A DNA stretch of 64,000 nucleotides from Prionailurus bengalensis (Eukaryota; Chordata; Mammalia; Carnivora; Felidae). Shown here piece by piece: positions 43,490-54,117 of the stretch. The notes under the pieces were generated by a model, which was not told the origin of the DNA, did no database searches, and saw only the letters and a list, made by a program, of their open reading frames with translations. The DNA lies in contig NC_057356.1 in assembly GCF_016509475.1 (NCBI RefSeq), positions 15,699,501 through 15,763,500 on the forward strand, in the 5' to 3' direction. A program made the position numbers and the translations under genes. How positions within the stretch are numbered: position 1 is the first letter of the stretch; each line of letters begins with the position of its first letter.

Positions 43490-43740
43490 ATAGAACCAGG
43501 CTGCATCAGTGAGATCATTTCCCATCCCCAGGATTCTTCACGTAAAATATCTGCCCTACTTATTAGCACTTCCTGTAATCCCGGCCCCTCCAGAAGTGAC
43601 TGTTGTCACCCAGATGAGCCTATTGCCCGGGGCTATAATCCATGCACCTTTTGCAAAGCAAATGAAAACTTTGACTTTTCCTGAACAGACTATAGTCTTT
43701 GACCACATCTTTGCCTGGGTCTTTTCTGTAGCGTGAACTA
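43490..43740. promoter_or_regulatory. Weak candidate conserved noncoding element
   Basis: Repeat-free block with repeated TCF/LEF-like words (ACTTTGAC near 43667, TCTTTGACC near 43696) and a CACGTAA half site. Nothing else supports a function. Confidence 0.2.
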
Positions 43741-43763
43741 ACATTTTGCAGTCATGATTTCAC

Positions 43764-43870
43764 TTAAAAGTAAAAAAAAAAAAAAAAAAAGCAACAACAA
43801 AAAACTGCATTAAAAAGCCAGAAACAACAACAACAACAAAAAAAAACTGCATTAAAAAGCCAGAAACCCC
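43764..43870. repeat. A-rich tract with tandem duplication
   Basis: A poly(A) run at about 43772-43790 is followed by two copies of AACAACAAAAA...ACTGCATTAAAAAGCCAGAAAC-like units, about 45 bp apart. CAA triplets separate the copies. This resembles a decayed retroposon tail or slippage product. Confidence 0.75.
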
Positions 43871-44204
43871 ACAGGTTCACCAAGCTCATCTCAGAACACC
43901 TGAACTGTGCTCAGGAGCAACACTTGGGATGCTAGACCAAAAATCACCCGGCCGCCCACTGGGAGAGAAGTGACACTCTGTCATTTGTCCAACCCACAAC
44001 CCACGGGAGCGCAAAGCAATAACAATAATAAAAATAGCAGGCAGTTCACACTCTGTTATTGCGAAATTAATGCTTGTAAAATATTTCAACAGGTATTCAT
44101 TTCCTCATGACTCTATTCCAGAAATGGATAAGAACAAGAAACACCTTTAAAACCAGTTTTCCTGTCACCTACCCTTCACCTGATCTAATGTATTGACAGA
44201 TAGT
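43871..44204. other. Unique sequence
   Basis: Opposite-strand frames of 67 codons cover the same bases (43886-44110) without a domain. Confidence 0.4.
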
Positions 44205-44420
44205 ATAATATGTGATGGCCTTTGGAACCAGCCTGAATCCTGGCTCAGCCACTGATAAGATGTTTAAATGTGGGCGAGCTATCTAATCTCCCAGTCTCAT
44301 TGCCCTCATCTGTAAAATGAGGAGAATAATAATGAAATCTACTTCACAGGGCAGGGATGAAAATAAAATGAGTCAAGATGCATGTATCCGGCACTTGGAC
44401 TGCATCTGTTAAATACACAC
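44205..44420 (+). repeat. MIR SINE, nearly full length
   Basis: 'gatggcctttggaaccagc' to 'gtatccggcacttgg', with 'ctcatctgtaaaatgagg'. Good copy. Confidence 0.85.
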
Positions 44421-45954
44421 TACAACCAGAAGGGCCAAGACTCCTGATGGCTGGTGTTTAATACCACACCCCAAATGCTTGGCCATGCCACTGGGGTTCT
44501 TCTGTCCACTTAATTTCGGTGAGATTTTCTTACCACCTGTGAGGGGACCCAGAGATGTCTCATTCCTATCTGATGGGAAAACCAGGTGCCCGAGGATGTG
44601 CAACTGTAATAAGCTTAGGACACTATAGTTTGGCCTTTGCCTTGACAGACAAAGAGCTGGATCCTTTTCAGACACTGTTTTTAAGATGATATTAGTTAGT
44701 CCACAGGAAGCATCTCGAATAGAGTTGCCCAAGTAAGTGTTGGCTCTTGTCATTATCAGCGTTTTTCTTATTAGTATTACCTTTATCGGAAGTGGAGTCA
44801 ACAGCTTGAATCAATGGGAAGAAAAAAGGATGGATCACAACTGAACCAACCTACGTCCTTCATACCTACAAACCCATCATTGAGAAGAAAATAAGCAATT
44901 TCATCCTACGGACCACTTTTTCTGTAACATGAAAGAGGCTACAAATTTGAGTCACGCTTCTTTTTATTTTTTCAGTTGACCATATGAGCCATCACATGAG
45001 TTATTCTCAGGAAGTCAAGGGTCTCCCTCTAGAAGCTTCACTTCCTCCTTTGGGTTGTCTAATAAACAGAGGTTCATTGGGTACCTTGCTCACCCAGAGG
45101 AGAAAGCTTGCGCTTGCAGCGTCCTCCGCTGACATTGCTTTTCACTACCACAAGGTGTCGCTGTAGAGAACAGGTCCTCCAAGATCTGCCAGACCATACT
45201 GGCCTTTCTTTGCTGACATCTCACTGATCCACATCGTAGCTCTCAAAACCCATAGGATTTCATTAGATGCCTTCTCCCAGACAACCAGTTTACCTGCACA
45301 TGGGAGGTTACCTTTAGGGGCTCCAGGATGCCCTATCCCTGTTCAATCTGAGGGAAGCTGTCCAAGCATCTGACCAAACCCATTTTCTGGCTGCTTTTTT
45401 TGGGGGGTGTGGGGAGGGAACTTACAAGGAGAGCACAATTTTTTTTTTCCTATTGAGAAGCCAAGATATGTTACATAAATCATTTTAATAGATGCACAAT
45501 GATGTGGAGTGAAAATGTTTCCCCAAAATCAAACCTCACTGCAGCCGTATTATACCATCAGATGGATGGGGGACATTAGGGCGACCCCTTAGAAGCTTAC
45601 CTGGACCTCATCCTCTCAAAATTTCCCACAAAAACAAAAACAGAGTCAGCAAGAATGCTCATAGAAGCACTCTTCTGCCCTGAGCTGAAAAAAATGCAGG
45701 ACAGCCAAATCAAAGAGCCTGATAAGTGTCTAATGATGCTTCAGCAAGTTCTCTTAGGGTGCGTCTGAGGCAGACAAAGTCTGAGGGTCAGGAATTTCTG
45801 AATGTCTTTCTGCTGCTGTCAGTCTCATGGGTGCCATTTAAAGAAAATGCATGGCCTGGCCCTTCAGCACATCTGACGTGTTTCACTTTAGGAATCATTC
45901 TTGGTCAGATTAGCTCCAAACAAGAGTTTCCTGGCAGCATGTGGATGCAAAGTT
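44421..45954. other. Unique sequence, no gene recognised
   Basis: About 1.5 kb without a young SINE or nameable repeat. A 130-codon minus frame (44409-44801) starts inside the MIR and has no domain, so I do not call it. Confidence 0.4.
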
Positions 45955-45972
45955 AAAGAAATCAATTAGAAC

Positions 45973-46935
45973 TGGGATCTCATCAAAATAAAAAGCTTCT
46001 GCACAGCAAAGGAAACAATCAGCAAAACTAAAAGGCAACTGACGGAATGGGAGAAGATTATTGCAAACGACATATCAGATAAAGGGTTAGTATCCAAAAT
46101 CTATAAAGAACTTATCAAACTCAACACCCAAAAAAGCAAATAATCCAGTGAAGAAATGGGCAAAAGACATGAATAGACACTTCTCCAAAGAAGACATCCA
46201 GATGGCCAACAGACATATGAAAAAATGTTCAGCATCACTCATCAGGGAAATACAAATCAAAACCACAATGAGATACCACCTTACACCTGTCAGAATGGCT
46301 CACATTAACAACTCAGGCAACAACAGATGTTGGTAAGGATACGGAGAAAGAAGATCTCTTTTACATTGTTGGTGGGAATGCAAGCTGGTGTAGCCACTCT
46401 GGAAAACAGTATGGAGGTTCCTCAAAAAATTAAAAACAGACCTACCCTACAACTCAGCAATTGCACTACCAGGTATTTATCCAAGGGATACAGGTGTGCT
46501 GTTTCAAAGGACACATGCACTCCAATGTTTATAGCAGCACTATCAACAATAGCCAAAGTATGGGAAGAGCTCAAATGTCCATCGATGGATGAATGGATAA
46601 AGAAGATATGGGGTGTGTGTGTGTGTGTGTGTGTGTACATATGTGTGTGTGTGTATATATACACATATACATACATATATATACACACATATATACATAC
46701 ACACACATCACATCTTTTTATCCATATGTACATATATATACACATATATGTATATATACACATATACACACACACATATATACATATACATATATATACA
46801 TACATACACACACACAGTGGACTATTACTCGGCAATCAAAAAGAATGAAATCTTGCCATTTGCAACTATGTGGATGGAACTGGAGGGTATGATGCTAAGT
46901 GAAATTAGTCAGAGAAAGACAAAAATCACATGACT
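45973..46935 (+). pseudogene. Broken L1 ORF2 C-terminal remnant
   Basis: ORF2 codes for the endonuclease/reverse transcriptase protein of LINE-1; only its last part is here. Frames switch: 45973-46143 ends at a stop after NTQKSK, a second frame runs 46148-46336 (KKWAKDMNRHFSKEDIQMAN) to a stop after NRCW, and the rest lies in a third frame that includes KDTCTPMFIAALSTIAKVW (near 46516). The terminal DYYSAIKKNEI segment resumes after the microsatellite at about 46820. At least two frameshifts make it non-functional. Confidence 0.85.
46608..46817. repeat. Complex (TG)n(TA)n(CA)n microsatellite inside L1 ORF2
   Basis: An alternating purine-pyrimidine tract of about 210 bp made of TG, TATA, CATATA and CA blocks with a short non-repeat centre ('catcacatctttttatcc' near 46708-46725). 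It sits exactly between the conserved 'aagaagatatgg' and 'gactattactcgg' of ORF2. The repeated codons give artefactual Cys/Val, Tyr/Ile and His/Thr frames. Confidence 0.95.
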
Positions 46936-47204
46936 TCACTCATATGAGGACTTTAAGAGACAAAACAGATGAACATAAGGGAAGGGAAACAAAAATAAGA
47001 TAAAAACAGGGAGGGGGACAAAACAGAAGAGACTCATAAATATGGAGAACAAACTGAGGGTTGCTGGAGGGGTTGTGGGAGGGAGGATGGGTTAAATGGG
47101 TAAGGGGCATTAAGGAATCTACTCCTGAAATCATTGTTTTACTATATGCTAACTAATTTGGATGTAAATTTTAAAAAATAAAATAAAAAGAAATCAATTA
47201 GAAC

Positions 47205-47620
47205 ATTATTCTGCAAGAAAATTCTTTGAATCAGAAGACATTTTTTAGGAATCTCTGCAATGAAGCAAGATCCAAGCAACTAGTTAAGGCGGGAATCTGA
47301 ATCCCCATCCCTGCCCTGAGACAGCTCACCCTTAGATCCTGTGAACTCTTTCCCTCAAAGTCTACTTCAGGAAAGCACAAGGATTTGCAGGGAGGCAGTG
47401 TATGTTCCGAGCAGGTCTGCTCTCTTGCACAATTCCAGGGGCACCATTTACAATGTGTGCCCCAGGGGGAACAGAGCCCCCAAAATACAATTTGTAGAAT
47501 ACAAATAATAATACCCCGGGGGGTTGTACAATTGAGCAGCCCTTTATTGGTAGTGATAGAAAGGTAAAAATAAGAGCTTAAAGAGCTCTCAGGGCTTGTG
47601 GGAGGAAGTGTGTTGTGGAG
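47205..47620. other. Unique sequence
   Basis: No gene or clear repeat. The 60-codon frame at 47385 has no domain. Confidence 0.4.
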
Positions 47621-47645
47621 AGAGAGAGGGAGAGAGAGAGAGAGA
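47621..47645. repeat. (GA)n microsatellite
   Basis: About twelve GA units with one GG interruption; a simple tract of no further note. Confidence 0.85.
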
Positions 47646-48764
47646 CCAGATTATTGGTAAGAGTGTCTCAGGTGGATCGCAGACTAGATACAGCCGTAAG
47701 TGCATGTTCAGGTTCATGTACCTTTCCCTGCAATACCCATCTAGGTCTTTGAGTTGTCACTTATCAGAAGCATTTGGCCTAGAAAAGTGAATGGGAAGTG
47801 ACCAGGTAAAACAGAGAGAGAAAGGGAAGGTATCTCAGGCAGAGAAAATATTATGCACATGATCACAGCCAGGACAGGACCCGGAAGGCTGGGCGACTAT
47901 AGACACCTTTTGCCAAGTTCCTCCTCTGTGTCAGGCACTGGTCTAGGACTTGACGTAAGGTCGTCTCAACCGTGAGAGGAAGACGAGAGAGGACAGCTTA
48001 ACCCTGGGGACCAAACCCTGAAACGAACAGCTTTCAGGCTGACACAGCTCAGCAGACCCTGAGTGAACGGGAGAGAGCTGGCCTGTGGTTCTGGGCACAC
48101 GTTTTGCATCTTCTGGGATTCATCTGAATGTACTATGACAAGGACAGGCAGTGGCAGACAAAGACACTAGGACCAGGAGGCCATGAGAAGCTGCTGCTTA
48201 CGGTGACAGGCAAGACCCAAGTTGTAAATTCAGAAAGGGAGCCTTTGGCCACCACCCCCAACACACACAACTGCACCACGCCTCAGACCCTTCCCATCTC
48301 TCTGTGTACTGACTCGGAGTGACATAGCCATTGCGAATTCCTGAGGAGTGCGCCCTGTCTCCAGCAAGTAATCCCTGCCATCAATCAAGTGGGAGAACAT
48401 GGGTCCAAAGATTGCAGCCTGGTTGTCTTGTGCCTTATTCCATTGTCTGTTGTCTGTCTGGAAATTCTAAACCAGGAGTGCTTCGGAGTTGGCTGGTGTG
48501 CTCCCGAAAAAGCCTCTCTTCCTGCTAATGCATTTACATCCACACTGGCAGGTCTGTGAAGAACAACTCTCCCATTCCATTTAGTCATTAAGCACAATAG
48601 GTAATAATGTGCATTGCAGGCTGGGGTTTGCATTCCTTTAGAAAAAAAAAAAAAGTCAATCAGTGTATCTCAGAACTGAAAGCCAACTGCCTCCAGAGGC
48701 TTCTCCAAGCTTCTGTTTTCTCAGCGCCTGTGTGTGGACGGCACCAAGAGAGCGCCACAGTTAG
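47646..48764. other. Mostly unique sequence
   Basis: A short MIR-like fragment in reverse at 47905-47985 ('ctctgtgtcaggcactgg') is the only repeat I see. No gene. Confidence 0.4.
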
Positions 48765-49010
48765 GACAGTGGCTCCTGGATTCAGACAGACCAGAGTGTG
48801 CACATCCTGACATCGCCACCTTCTTGTTGGGTGACTTTCGCCCAGCGCTTCAATTCTCTGAGCCTCAAAGTTGCCCCATCTTTGAAATTATAGTGCTTGC
48901 CTCGTAGGGCTACTGAAGGGATTCGATGAGCTAACACGGGTGAGGCATAAGGGCCCGGCCTCCCCCACAGAAAGTGCTCTGTAAGTAATGGCTACCATTA
49001 GGATGATTTT
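48765..49010 (+). repeat. MIR SINE, nearly full length
   Basis: 'ctcctggattcagacagacc' to 'agtgctctgtaagtaatgg' with 'cttgttgggtgactttcg'. Good copy. Confidence 0.85.
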
Positions 49011-49199
49011 GCAAGCCTCAGTCCTCTCCAGGGTTTCTGCCCTCAAGGATATCTGGCTTCTTCCGAGCCCCCCCGCCAAGTTGTAATTGCTTCTGAATAT
49101 GAGGGGGCAAACAGACGAGAAGGGAGGTGGGGAGGTGAGGGGAACAGGAAGAGGCACATTAGACTCCTGCACACGAACAGACTTGCCAATATTCCCTCC
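49011..49199. other. Unique sequence
   Basis: No gene or clear repeat. Confidence 0.35.
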
Positions 49200-49680
49200 C
49201 CAGTGAGGTGCAGAACTCCTAATAGCAGTTGCCTAGAAACGGAGAGCTGTGGTAGGCTTCTGCTCCCTTCCAGAAATCACCCTAATTGGGATGCATGTAG
49301 AACTGTTTGTTGACACTTCGAAGGTTTTTCCTCTTCTTCTTCCAGAAGAGATGCAGTCCTCCCATACAAATGCTGACTCACATTAATTAAGGGGTAGCCC
49401 TCGGCCAAGGCACCTTTTAACCCCACAGAAGCCGGCGTGGCTGGCGGCCTTGGTTGGCGGCCTCCGATGAAATGGCCATTTTAGGTCGCCATCACTGTGT
49501 TTGCATTTCAGGATGTTTACAAGGTCTGAGGCGACTTTTGAAGGCACGATGGTGTGCAGACGCGGGTGTGTGTGCACCTGTGTGAACAGGGAGGTCATAT
49601 GAAGCTTGCAAAGTCCAGGAAATTCAATCAAAATGCAACATGTGCGTACCATGTAGCCTGATATTAGACGCTAGAGGTGC
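49200..49680. promoter_or_regulatory. Weak candidate conserved noncoding element
   Basis: Repeat-free block with CATTAATTAAGG (49381), a GGCGGCC-rich middle with CCATTTTAGG near 49476 (a serum-response-type CArG-like word), and TTTGCAT. Composition is unusual for nearby intergenic sequence. No direct evidence of function. Confidence 0.22.
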
Positions 49681-50084
49681 CTTCCTTTTGGGGGGTTTAA
49701 ACACCTCTTGCAGTCATTTGGCATAGGTAGGTCAGAGACCGCATTACAAGCTAAAGAAATAACTTCCCTGAGAGGCACATAGGGAGCCCCTTTCATTTGA
49801 TCGCTTCTTAGAACACAGCTATATTCTAGCTCCCAGTTGGAAAAAATATATATATATATATTGCAAAGACATCCATTTATCTCTTTCCTGTTTGGATGAT
49901 TCAGCTTCTGCACGGACGGTTCTATACACCTGCTCCATCCAAAGAGAATGTAAAGGGACCACATCGAACTAGGGTGGCGGTGGTATTATGTGCCAGAGAG
50001 TCAGCGTGTATTTAATTAGGTTCTGAAATGCAAGAATTTCAAATGATTTAGTTATTCATGCAGTAAATATTTTATGAGGCTCTC
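49681..50084. other. Unique sequence with a short (TA)n
   Basis: A (TA)n run at 49846-49861. No gene. Confidence 0.35.
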
Positions 50085-50814
50085 CTTTGTGCTGGTTCTA
50101 GGGATAGAGAAAAGATTTAGAAATTGGCCCTGCCCTCAGGGAGCTCTGTCTGGTGGTGGGGATCGGAGGAGAGAGTGCATGGACAGACAAGTCAGTGAGC
50201 AGTTCAGGGGTGCCTAATGCAGCCTGAGAAGAGCAGAGGTGACTGCTGGGGAGGGGTGGGGTTACCTGAGCAAGTTCTGAAGGGTAAGTAAAAGTCAGCC
50301 AGGTGGAGAAGCAGGGAAGAGCGTTCAAGGCAGGGTAGCCTATGAGCAAAGGCACTGGCATGGGGAAGAGCATTGTCTTGCAGCTTGGTATTGGCTAAGC
50401 ATCACTTGACGAGGAAGAGGTCTAGGAGATAGGACAAATCCAGCTCATGCAGAGCCCTGGGGGCTGCACTGGGAGGTCTGGAGACGATGTGCAATATTGG
50501 TGAGGACAGAGGAGGAAAAGAGGTCCAAGGCAGGGAGGCCAGTGAAGAAGGAGTGGCAGATACCAGAGGAGAGACGTGAAGGCAGCCTGATTTTAGAGCA
50601 TGGTGCCTGCGAGGGAAGACTTTGGTACTTAGCCCCACAGAAGGGTAGAGCCCTGAGACAAAGCAGTGAGGACAGAAGGGAGCCATTGGAGGACTTAAAA
50701 TAGCAGAGCGGAACATTCTTCGCATGATATGCTTCCTCACGCTGAGGAAGATGGTTCTGTGCACCACGGAGGACCAAAACATCAGAGGAGCAGAGTTAAG
50801 AAGCAAAAACATTT
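50085..50814 (+). repeat. Ancient interspersed repeat (family B)
   Basis: The longest copy of family B: 'ctggttctagggatagag', 'tgccctcagggagctctg', 'aagagcgttcaaggcagg', 'tgagcaaaggcactggcat', and 'gggagccattggaggactt'. Long frames on both strands (50402-50821) are artefacts of the repeat. Confidence 0.5.
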
Positions 50815-50834
50815 TGGTCATGCCAAGACTTTTA

Positions 50835-51082
50835 TTTTTATTTTTAAAGTGTTTATTTTTGATTTTTTTAATGTTTAGTTATTTTTGAGAGACAGAGCAT
50901 GAGCAAGGGAAGGGCACAGAGAGAGAAACAGAACTTGAAGCGGGCTCCAGGCTCGGAGCTGTCAACACAGAGTCCGATGCAGGGCTCAAACTCACGAACT
51001 GCGAGATCATGACCTGAGCCGAAGCTGGACACCCAACCCAATGAGCCACCCAGGCGCCCTAAAGTGTTTATTTGGGGGGGGG

Positions 51083-51123
<41 letters not shown>

Positions 51124-51301
51124 ATTGAGAGAGAGAGGCAGCCCGAGCAGGGGAGAGATGGAGAGAGAGGGAGACACAGAATCTGAAGCAGGCTCCAAGC
51201 TGTCAGCACAGAGCCCAACTAGGGGCTCGAACCCATGAACCACGGGATTGTGACCTGAGCCAAAGTCAGCAGCTTAACCAACTGAGCCACCCAGGTGCCC
51301 C
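50835..51301 (-). mobile_element. CAN-SINE, antisense, containing a second SINE
   Basis: The outer element: its tail starts near 50835 and its head GGGGCACCTGGGTGGCTCAG (minus) ends at 51301. TGGTCATGCCA(A)(G/C)A flanks it (50815 and 51302). A second SINE (50860-51060) inserted into the tail region. The GA tract at 51084-51124 is expanded, so it is also a microsatellite. Confidence 0.92.
50860..51060 (-). mobile_element. CAN-SINE, antisense, inside the tail of another SINE
   Basis: Minus-strand head GGGCGCCTGGGTGGCTCATTG at 51040-51060. AAAGTGTTTATTT duplicates at 50846-50858 and 51061-51073, derived from the host SINE's own tail. Confidence 0.93.
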
Positions 51302-51599
51302 TGGTCATGCCACAACTTTTAAACATCAAGCCTCCAGCTAAACAGCTCCTGCTTTTCAGTTCATCGAGTGATGCCTGAGGTGACCGAGGGTTTAGAGACA
51401 ATGCACTGAACTGGGAATCCAGAAACCCCATTTCTGTCTTGGGTCTGCCTCCAACTTGCATTCGATACCTCTCCTCTCTGGATCTCATTTGCAGAAGGAG
51501 GGTTTAGAGCTTTCCCCAATGGTCTTCTCACTTCCAAAATTCTCAGTCTAGATTCTGACTCAGATCAGAACAATGATGCCCAAGGCTGAGCTGCGGACA
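51302..51599. other. Unique sequence
   Basis: No gene or clear repeat. Confidence 0.35.
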
Positions 51600-51760
51600 C
51601 CAGGAGTGGGGAGTTCTGGTCCCCAAACGCCAACTAGAATGCAAATTCTTTGAAAGCGAAGGCCAAATCTCATAATTTTGGCACCTTTCCTTGGCCCCAA
51701 TTCACCTTGTACACAGTCCATGTCCAATAAGGATGTCAGGAAGGAAGGAATTGAATGAAG
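51600..51760 (+). repeat. L2 LINE 3' end
   Basis: 'tagaatgcaaattctttga' and 'ccatgtccaataaggatg' follow the L2 3' order. Diverged. Confidence 0.5.
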
Positions 51761-52218
51761 TGTATTCAGAAGGAGGCAGGATACATAAAAATGGGATCGG
51801 CAAGCAGGGAAGAGATTTAGATTAGGCAAATACTCACTGACAGCCAATTTGGGAATCATGAAAAATGATGCCTGAAAATGCTGGTTTCTAATTCTAGAGG
51901 TCGATAAGAAGAGAAATGACCTTCAACAGATCAAATAATCAACATAACCCTTCTGGGTTTTTTTTTTTAAACTCACTGAATCAACTAGCCATTTTCTTTA
52001 ATTGATGATCAAAAATAATATTATATTCCTATCATGTGCCCAAGAACAGGAAGGGGTGAGGGGAGACACGTGGGAAGTGTGATACGGTGAATGCCTTCAA
52101 GGAATTTCATTTCTAGAGAGGAGTTTAGCCCAAATTCTGAAACCCTTTTGCACAGAGGTGCTGTCTTTTTTGCATCTCAATCCCCACTCATCCCCTTCTC
52201 ATCTGTGTACACACACAG

Positions 52219-52221
<3 letters not shown>
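51761..52221. other. Unique sequence
   Basis: No gene or clear repeat. Confidence 0.35.

Positions 52222-52250
<29 letters not shown>
52222..52250. repeat. (TG)n microsatellite
   Basis: Fifteen TG units next to a short (CACG)-type tail 'gcacgcacgcatg'. Likely polymorphic. Confidence 0.96.
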
Positions 52251-52252
<2 letters not shown>

Positions 52253-52534
52253 ACGCACGCATGTGCGTGTACCCTACACCGATGAGAGGGCTCGCTTCCC
52301 CGAATGTGGCCCTGGCAATCAGCAATACTGTGATCAGACTGTCAGGGCCAATCCTTCCTCTTCACAAAGCAGTTTTGAATCTCCCAATTTCCAGCCATGG
52401 TTAGCTTTTGCATGACTTCTTCAAATGCTTCCACACCATTTCTTTGTGTTTTTGGCTTTCATGACAAGTCAGATGAGATAATATTATCTCAAAGAACAGG
52501 TGAGGAGGACAGACCCAGGCCTCCAGTCTGCCCC
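52251..52534. other. Unique sequence
   Basis: No gene or clear repeat. Confidence 0.35.
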
Positions 52535-52636
52535 ATCTGGGTAACCTCACACAAAGTCGCTGAACCTCTCCGTACTTTCCTTACTGTGAGATCCGGCTGC
52601 CGCTGCTACTAATACCTGCCTCACAGGATTGGTTAC
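52535..52636 (+). repeat. MIR SINE core
   Basis: 'gggtaacctcacacaaagtc' then 'tactaatacctgcctcac'. Its right end carries the target of the two SINEs that follow. Confidence 0.6.
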
Positions 52637-52645
52637 AGACACTGA

Positions 52646-52842
52646 AGGGGCTCAGTCAGTTAAGCGGCCAACTTTAGCTCAGGTCATGATCTCGCGGTTC
52701 ATGAGTTCGAGTCCCGCGTTGGGCTCTGTGCTGACGGCTCAGAGCCTGGAGCCTGCTTCGGATTCTGTGTCTCCCTCTCTGCCCCTCCCCTGCTCATGCT
52801 CTGTCTCTCTCTCTCAAAAATAAATAAACATTTAAAAAAAAA
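52646..52842 (+). mobile_element. CAN-SINE, sense, head-truncated (first of a tandem pair)
   Basis: Begins inside the head as GGGGCTCAGTCAGTTAAGCG, missing the CGCCTGGGTGG part. The rest (GAGTTCGAGTCCCGCG, CT tract, AATAAATAAACATTT) is normal. AGACACTGAAG at its left reappears as AGACATCGAAG right of the next SINE. Confidence 0.93.
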
Positions 52843-52847
52843 AAGAC

Positions 52848-53076
52848 GGGGCGCCTGGGTGGCGCAGTCGGTTAAGCGTCCGACTTCAGCCAGGTCATGA
52901 TCTCGCGGTCCGTGAGTTCGAGCCCCGCGTCAGGCTCTGGGCTGATGGCTCAGAGCCTGGAGCCTGTTTCCGATTCTGTGTCTCCCTCTCTCTCTGCCCC
53001 TCCCCCGTTCATGCTCTGTCTCTCTCTGTCCCAAAAATAAATAAACGTTGAAAAAAAATTAAAAAAAAAAAAAAAA
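52848..53076 (+). mobile_element. Young CAN-SINE, sense (second of a tandem pair)
   Basis: Near-consensus: GGGGCGCCTGGGTGGCGCAG, CATGATCTCGCGGTCCGTG, AATAAATAAACGTTG. It inserted into the A tail of the preceding SINE. The young sequence and intact CpGs indicate recent arrival. Confidence 0.97.
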
Positions 53077-53306
53077 GACATCGAAGAATCCAGGAACTGC
53101 AAAGCCTTTTTTTTTTTTTTTTAGTTAGCAGCACATGGCAATTGTTCCTGTTCTAGCTGCAGTGACAATGGTCATGGTGGGGGTCATGATGGTGCTGATG
53201 GTTCTCCCTTAGCTAATAGAACAGAGTGGTTAACTATTCTCCCTATATACACAGCCAGCTACTGGGAGAGTGAGAATTAGAACCCGGCTTTTCAACTGGC
53301 ATTAAT
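53077..53306. other. Unique sequence with a MIR fragment
   Basis: A short reverse MIR-like stretch at 53210-53295 ('agccagctactgggagagtg'). No gene. Confidence 0.35.
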
Positions 53307-53530
53307 GGGGGTGCCTGGGTGGCTCAGTCGGTTGAGTGTCTGACTGACCCTTGGTTTCGGTTCAGGTCATGATCTCATGGTCCTGAGTTTAAGCCCCGGG
53401 TGGGATCCTGCTGCCAGCCCAGAGCCTGCTTGGGATCCTCTCTCTCCCACTCTGTCTGCCCCTCCCCCACTGGCACTGTATCTCTCTCTCTCTCTCTCTC
53501 AAAATAAATAAATAAACTTAAAAAAAAATA
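53307..53530 (+). mobile_element. CAN-SINE, sense
   Basis: Head GGGGTGCCTGGGTGGCTCAG, intermediate subfamily with 'tgacccttggtttcggttc', long CT tract and AATAAATAAATAAACTTA. AACTGGCATTAATG and its diverged copy AATTGACATTAACG flank it. Confidence 0.95.
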
Positions 53531-53699
53531 CTTTAATTGACATTAACGTACGTCCCACTCTTGCCTAAATCCATAGGTCTGATGTGAGTTCACTGTTTAC
53601 CAGCCATCTTCCCCTGAAACACCCACCGGGTTGTGAGTGGGTTCCTTAGATGCTTCTATCTTTTTCCTCCTCTTCCCCTTCCTCCTCCTTTGTTTCTCT
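53531..53699. other. Unique sequence
   Basis: A pyrimidine-rich stretch (CCTCCTCTTCC) at 53666-53702 only. Confidence 0.35.
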
Positions 53700-54060
53700 T
53701 TTCCTGAAGATCTCAGAGATTAAGTAAAGGAGGAATCCAGAAAAGAAAACCACTTAAAATAATTAGGAGGTTTCTGCATGTAATTTCTTATTTAGCAGAG
53801 CAGAGGTTAATTCCCTGGCCCTTTAGCTTAATAAATTTCATTACTTACACGAAGACCAAGTGTTTTTCCCACCACCACTATGGGCAGCCGATTCACGGAC
53901 CCTTATGAATTACTGCATAATGCAATTTACCAAATCCCAAAATAATTGCGGTCTAATTACGCTGTTCTTGCCGCCACCCTCAAAGAAAAGAACCTCCCAA
54001 GCTCACCATTTGAAACAAGTGCCACCTCCCAGAAGCTTTGTGGGACTTAGAGCCAAACCA
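53700..54060. promoter_or_regulatory. Candidate conserved noncoding element (homeodomain-rich)
   Basis: Repeat-free AT-rich block with many homeodomain-type words: TAATTAGG near 53760, TTAATTCC near 53808, GAATTACTGCATAATGCAAT at 53907-53926 and CTAATTAC at 53953-53960. Words of this kind at this density are typical of developmental enhancers. The function is inferred and untested. Confidence 0.35.
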
Positions 54061-54117
54061 CCACCCTGGCTGTGTGCACAGCAGGAAGGCTGTAACAGCA
54101 ATCATTCATGCGGCTTT
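54061..54117. other. Short unique sequence
   Basis: Nothing recognisable. Confidence 0.3.

Larger units (their letters stand above)
45955..47204 (+). mobile_element. 5'-truncated LINE-1 insertion with 18-bp target-site duplication
   Basis: A carnivore-type L1 3' end, from the last part of ORF2 through the 3' region to an A-rich tail, bounded by AAAGAAATCAATTAGAAC at 45955-45972 and 47187-47204. The perfect duplication means it was inserted by target-primed reverse transcription not long ago. The element proper is 45973-47186 (about 1.2 kb) and lacks the 5' region, so it cannot move itself. Confidence 0.97.

Noticed and set aside
46327..46848. 173-codon open frame with histidine/tyrosine repeats
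   Set aside because: It is L1 ORF2 remnant joined to a microsatellite, not a gene.
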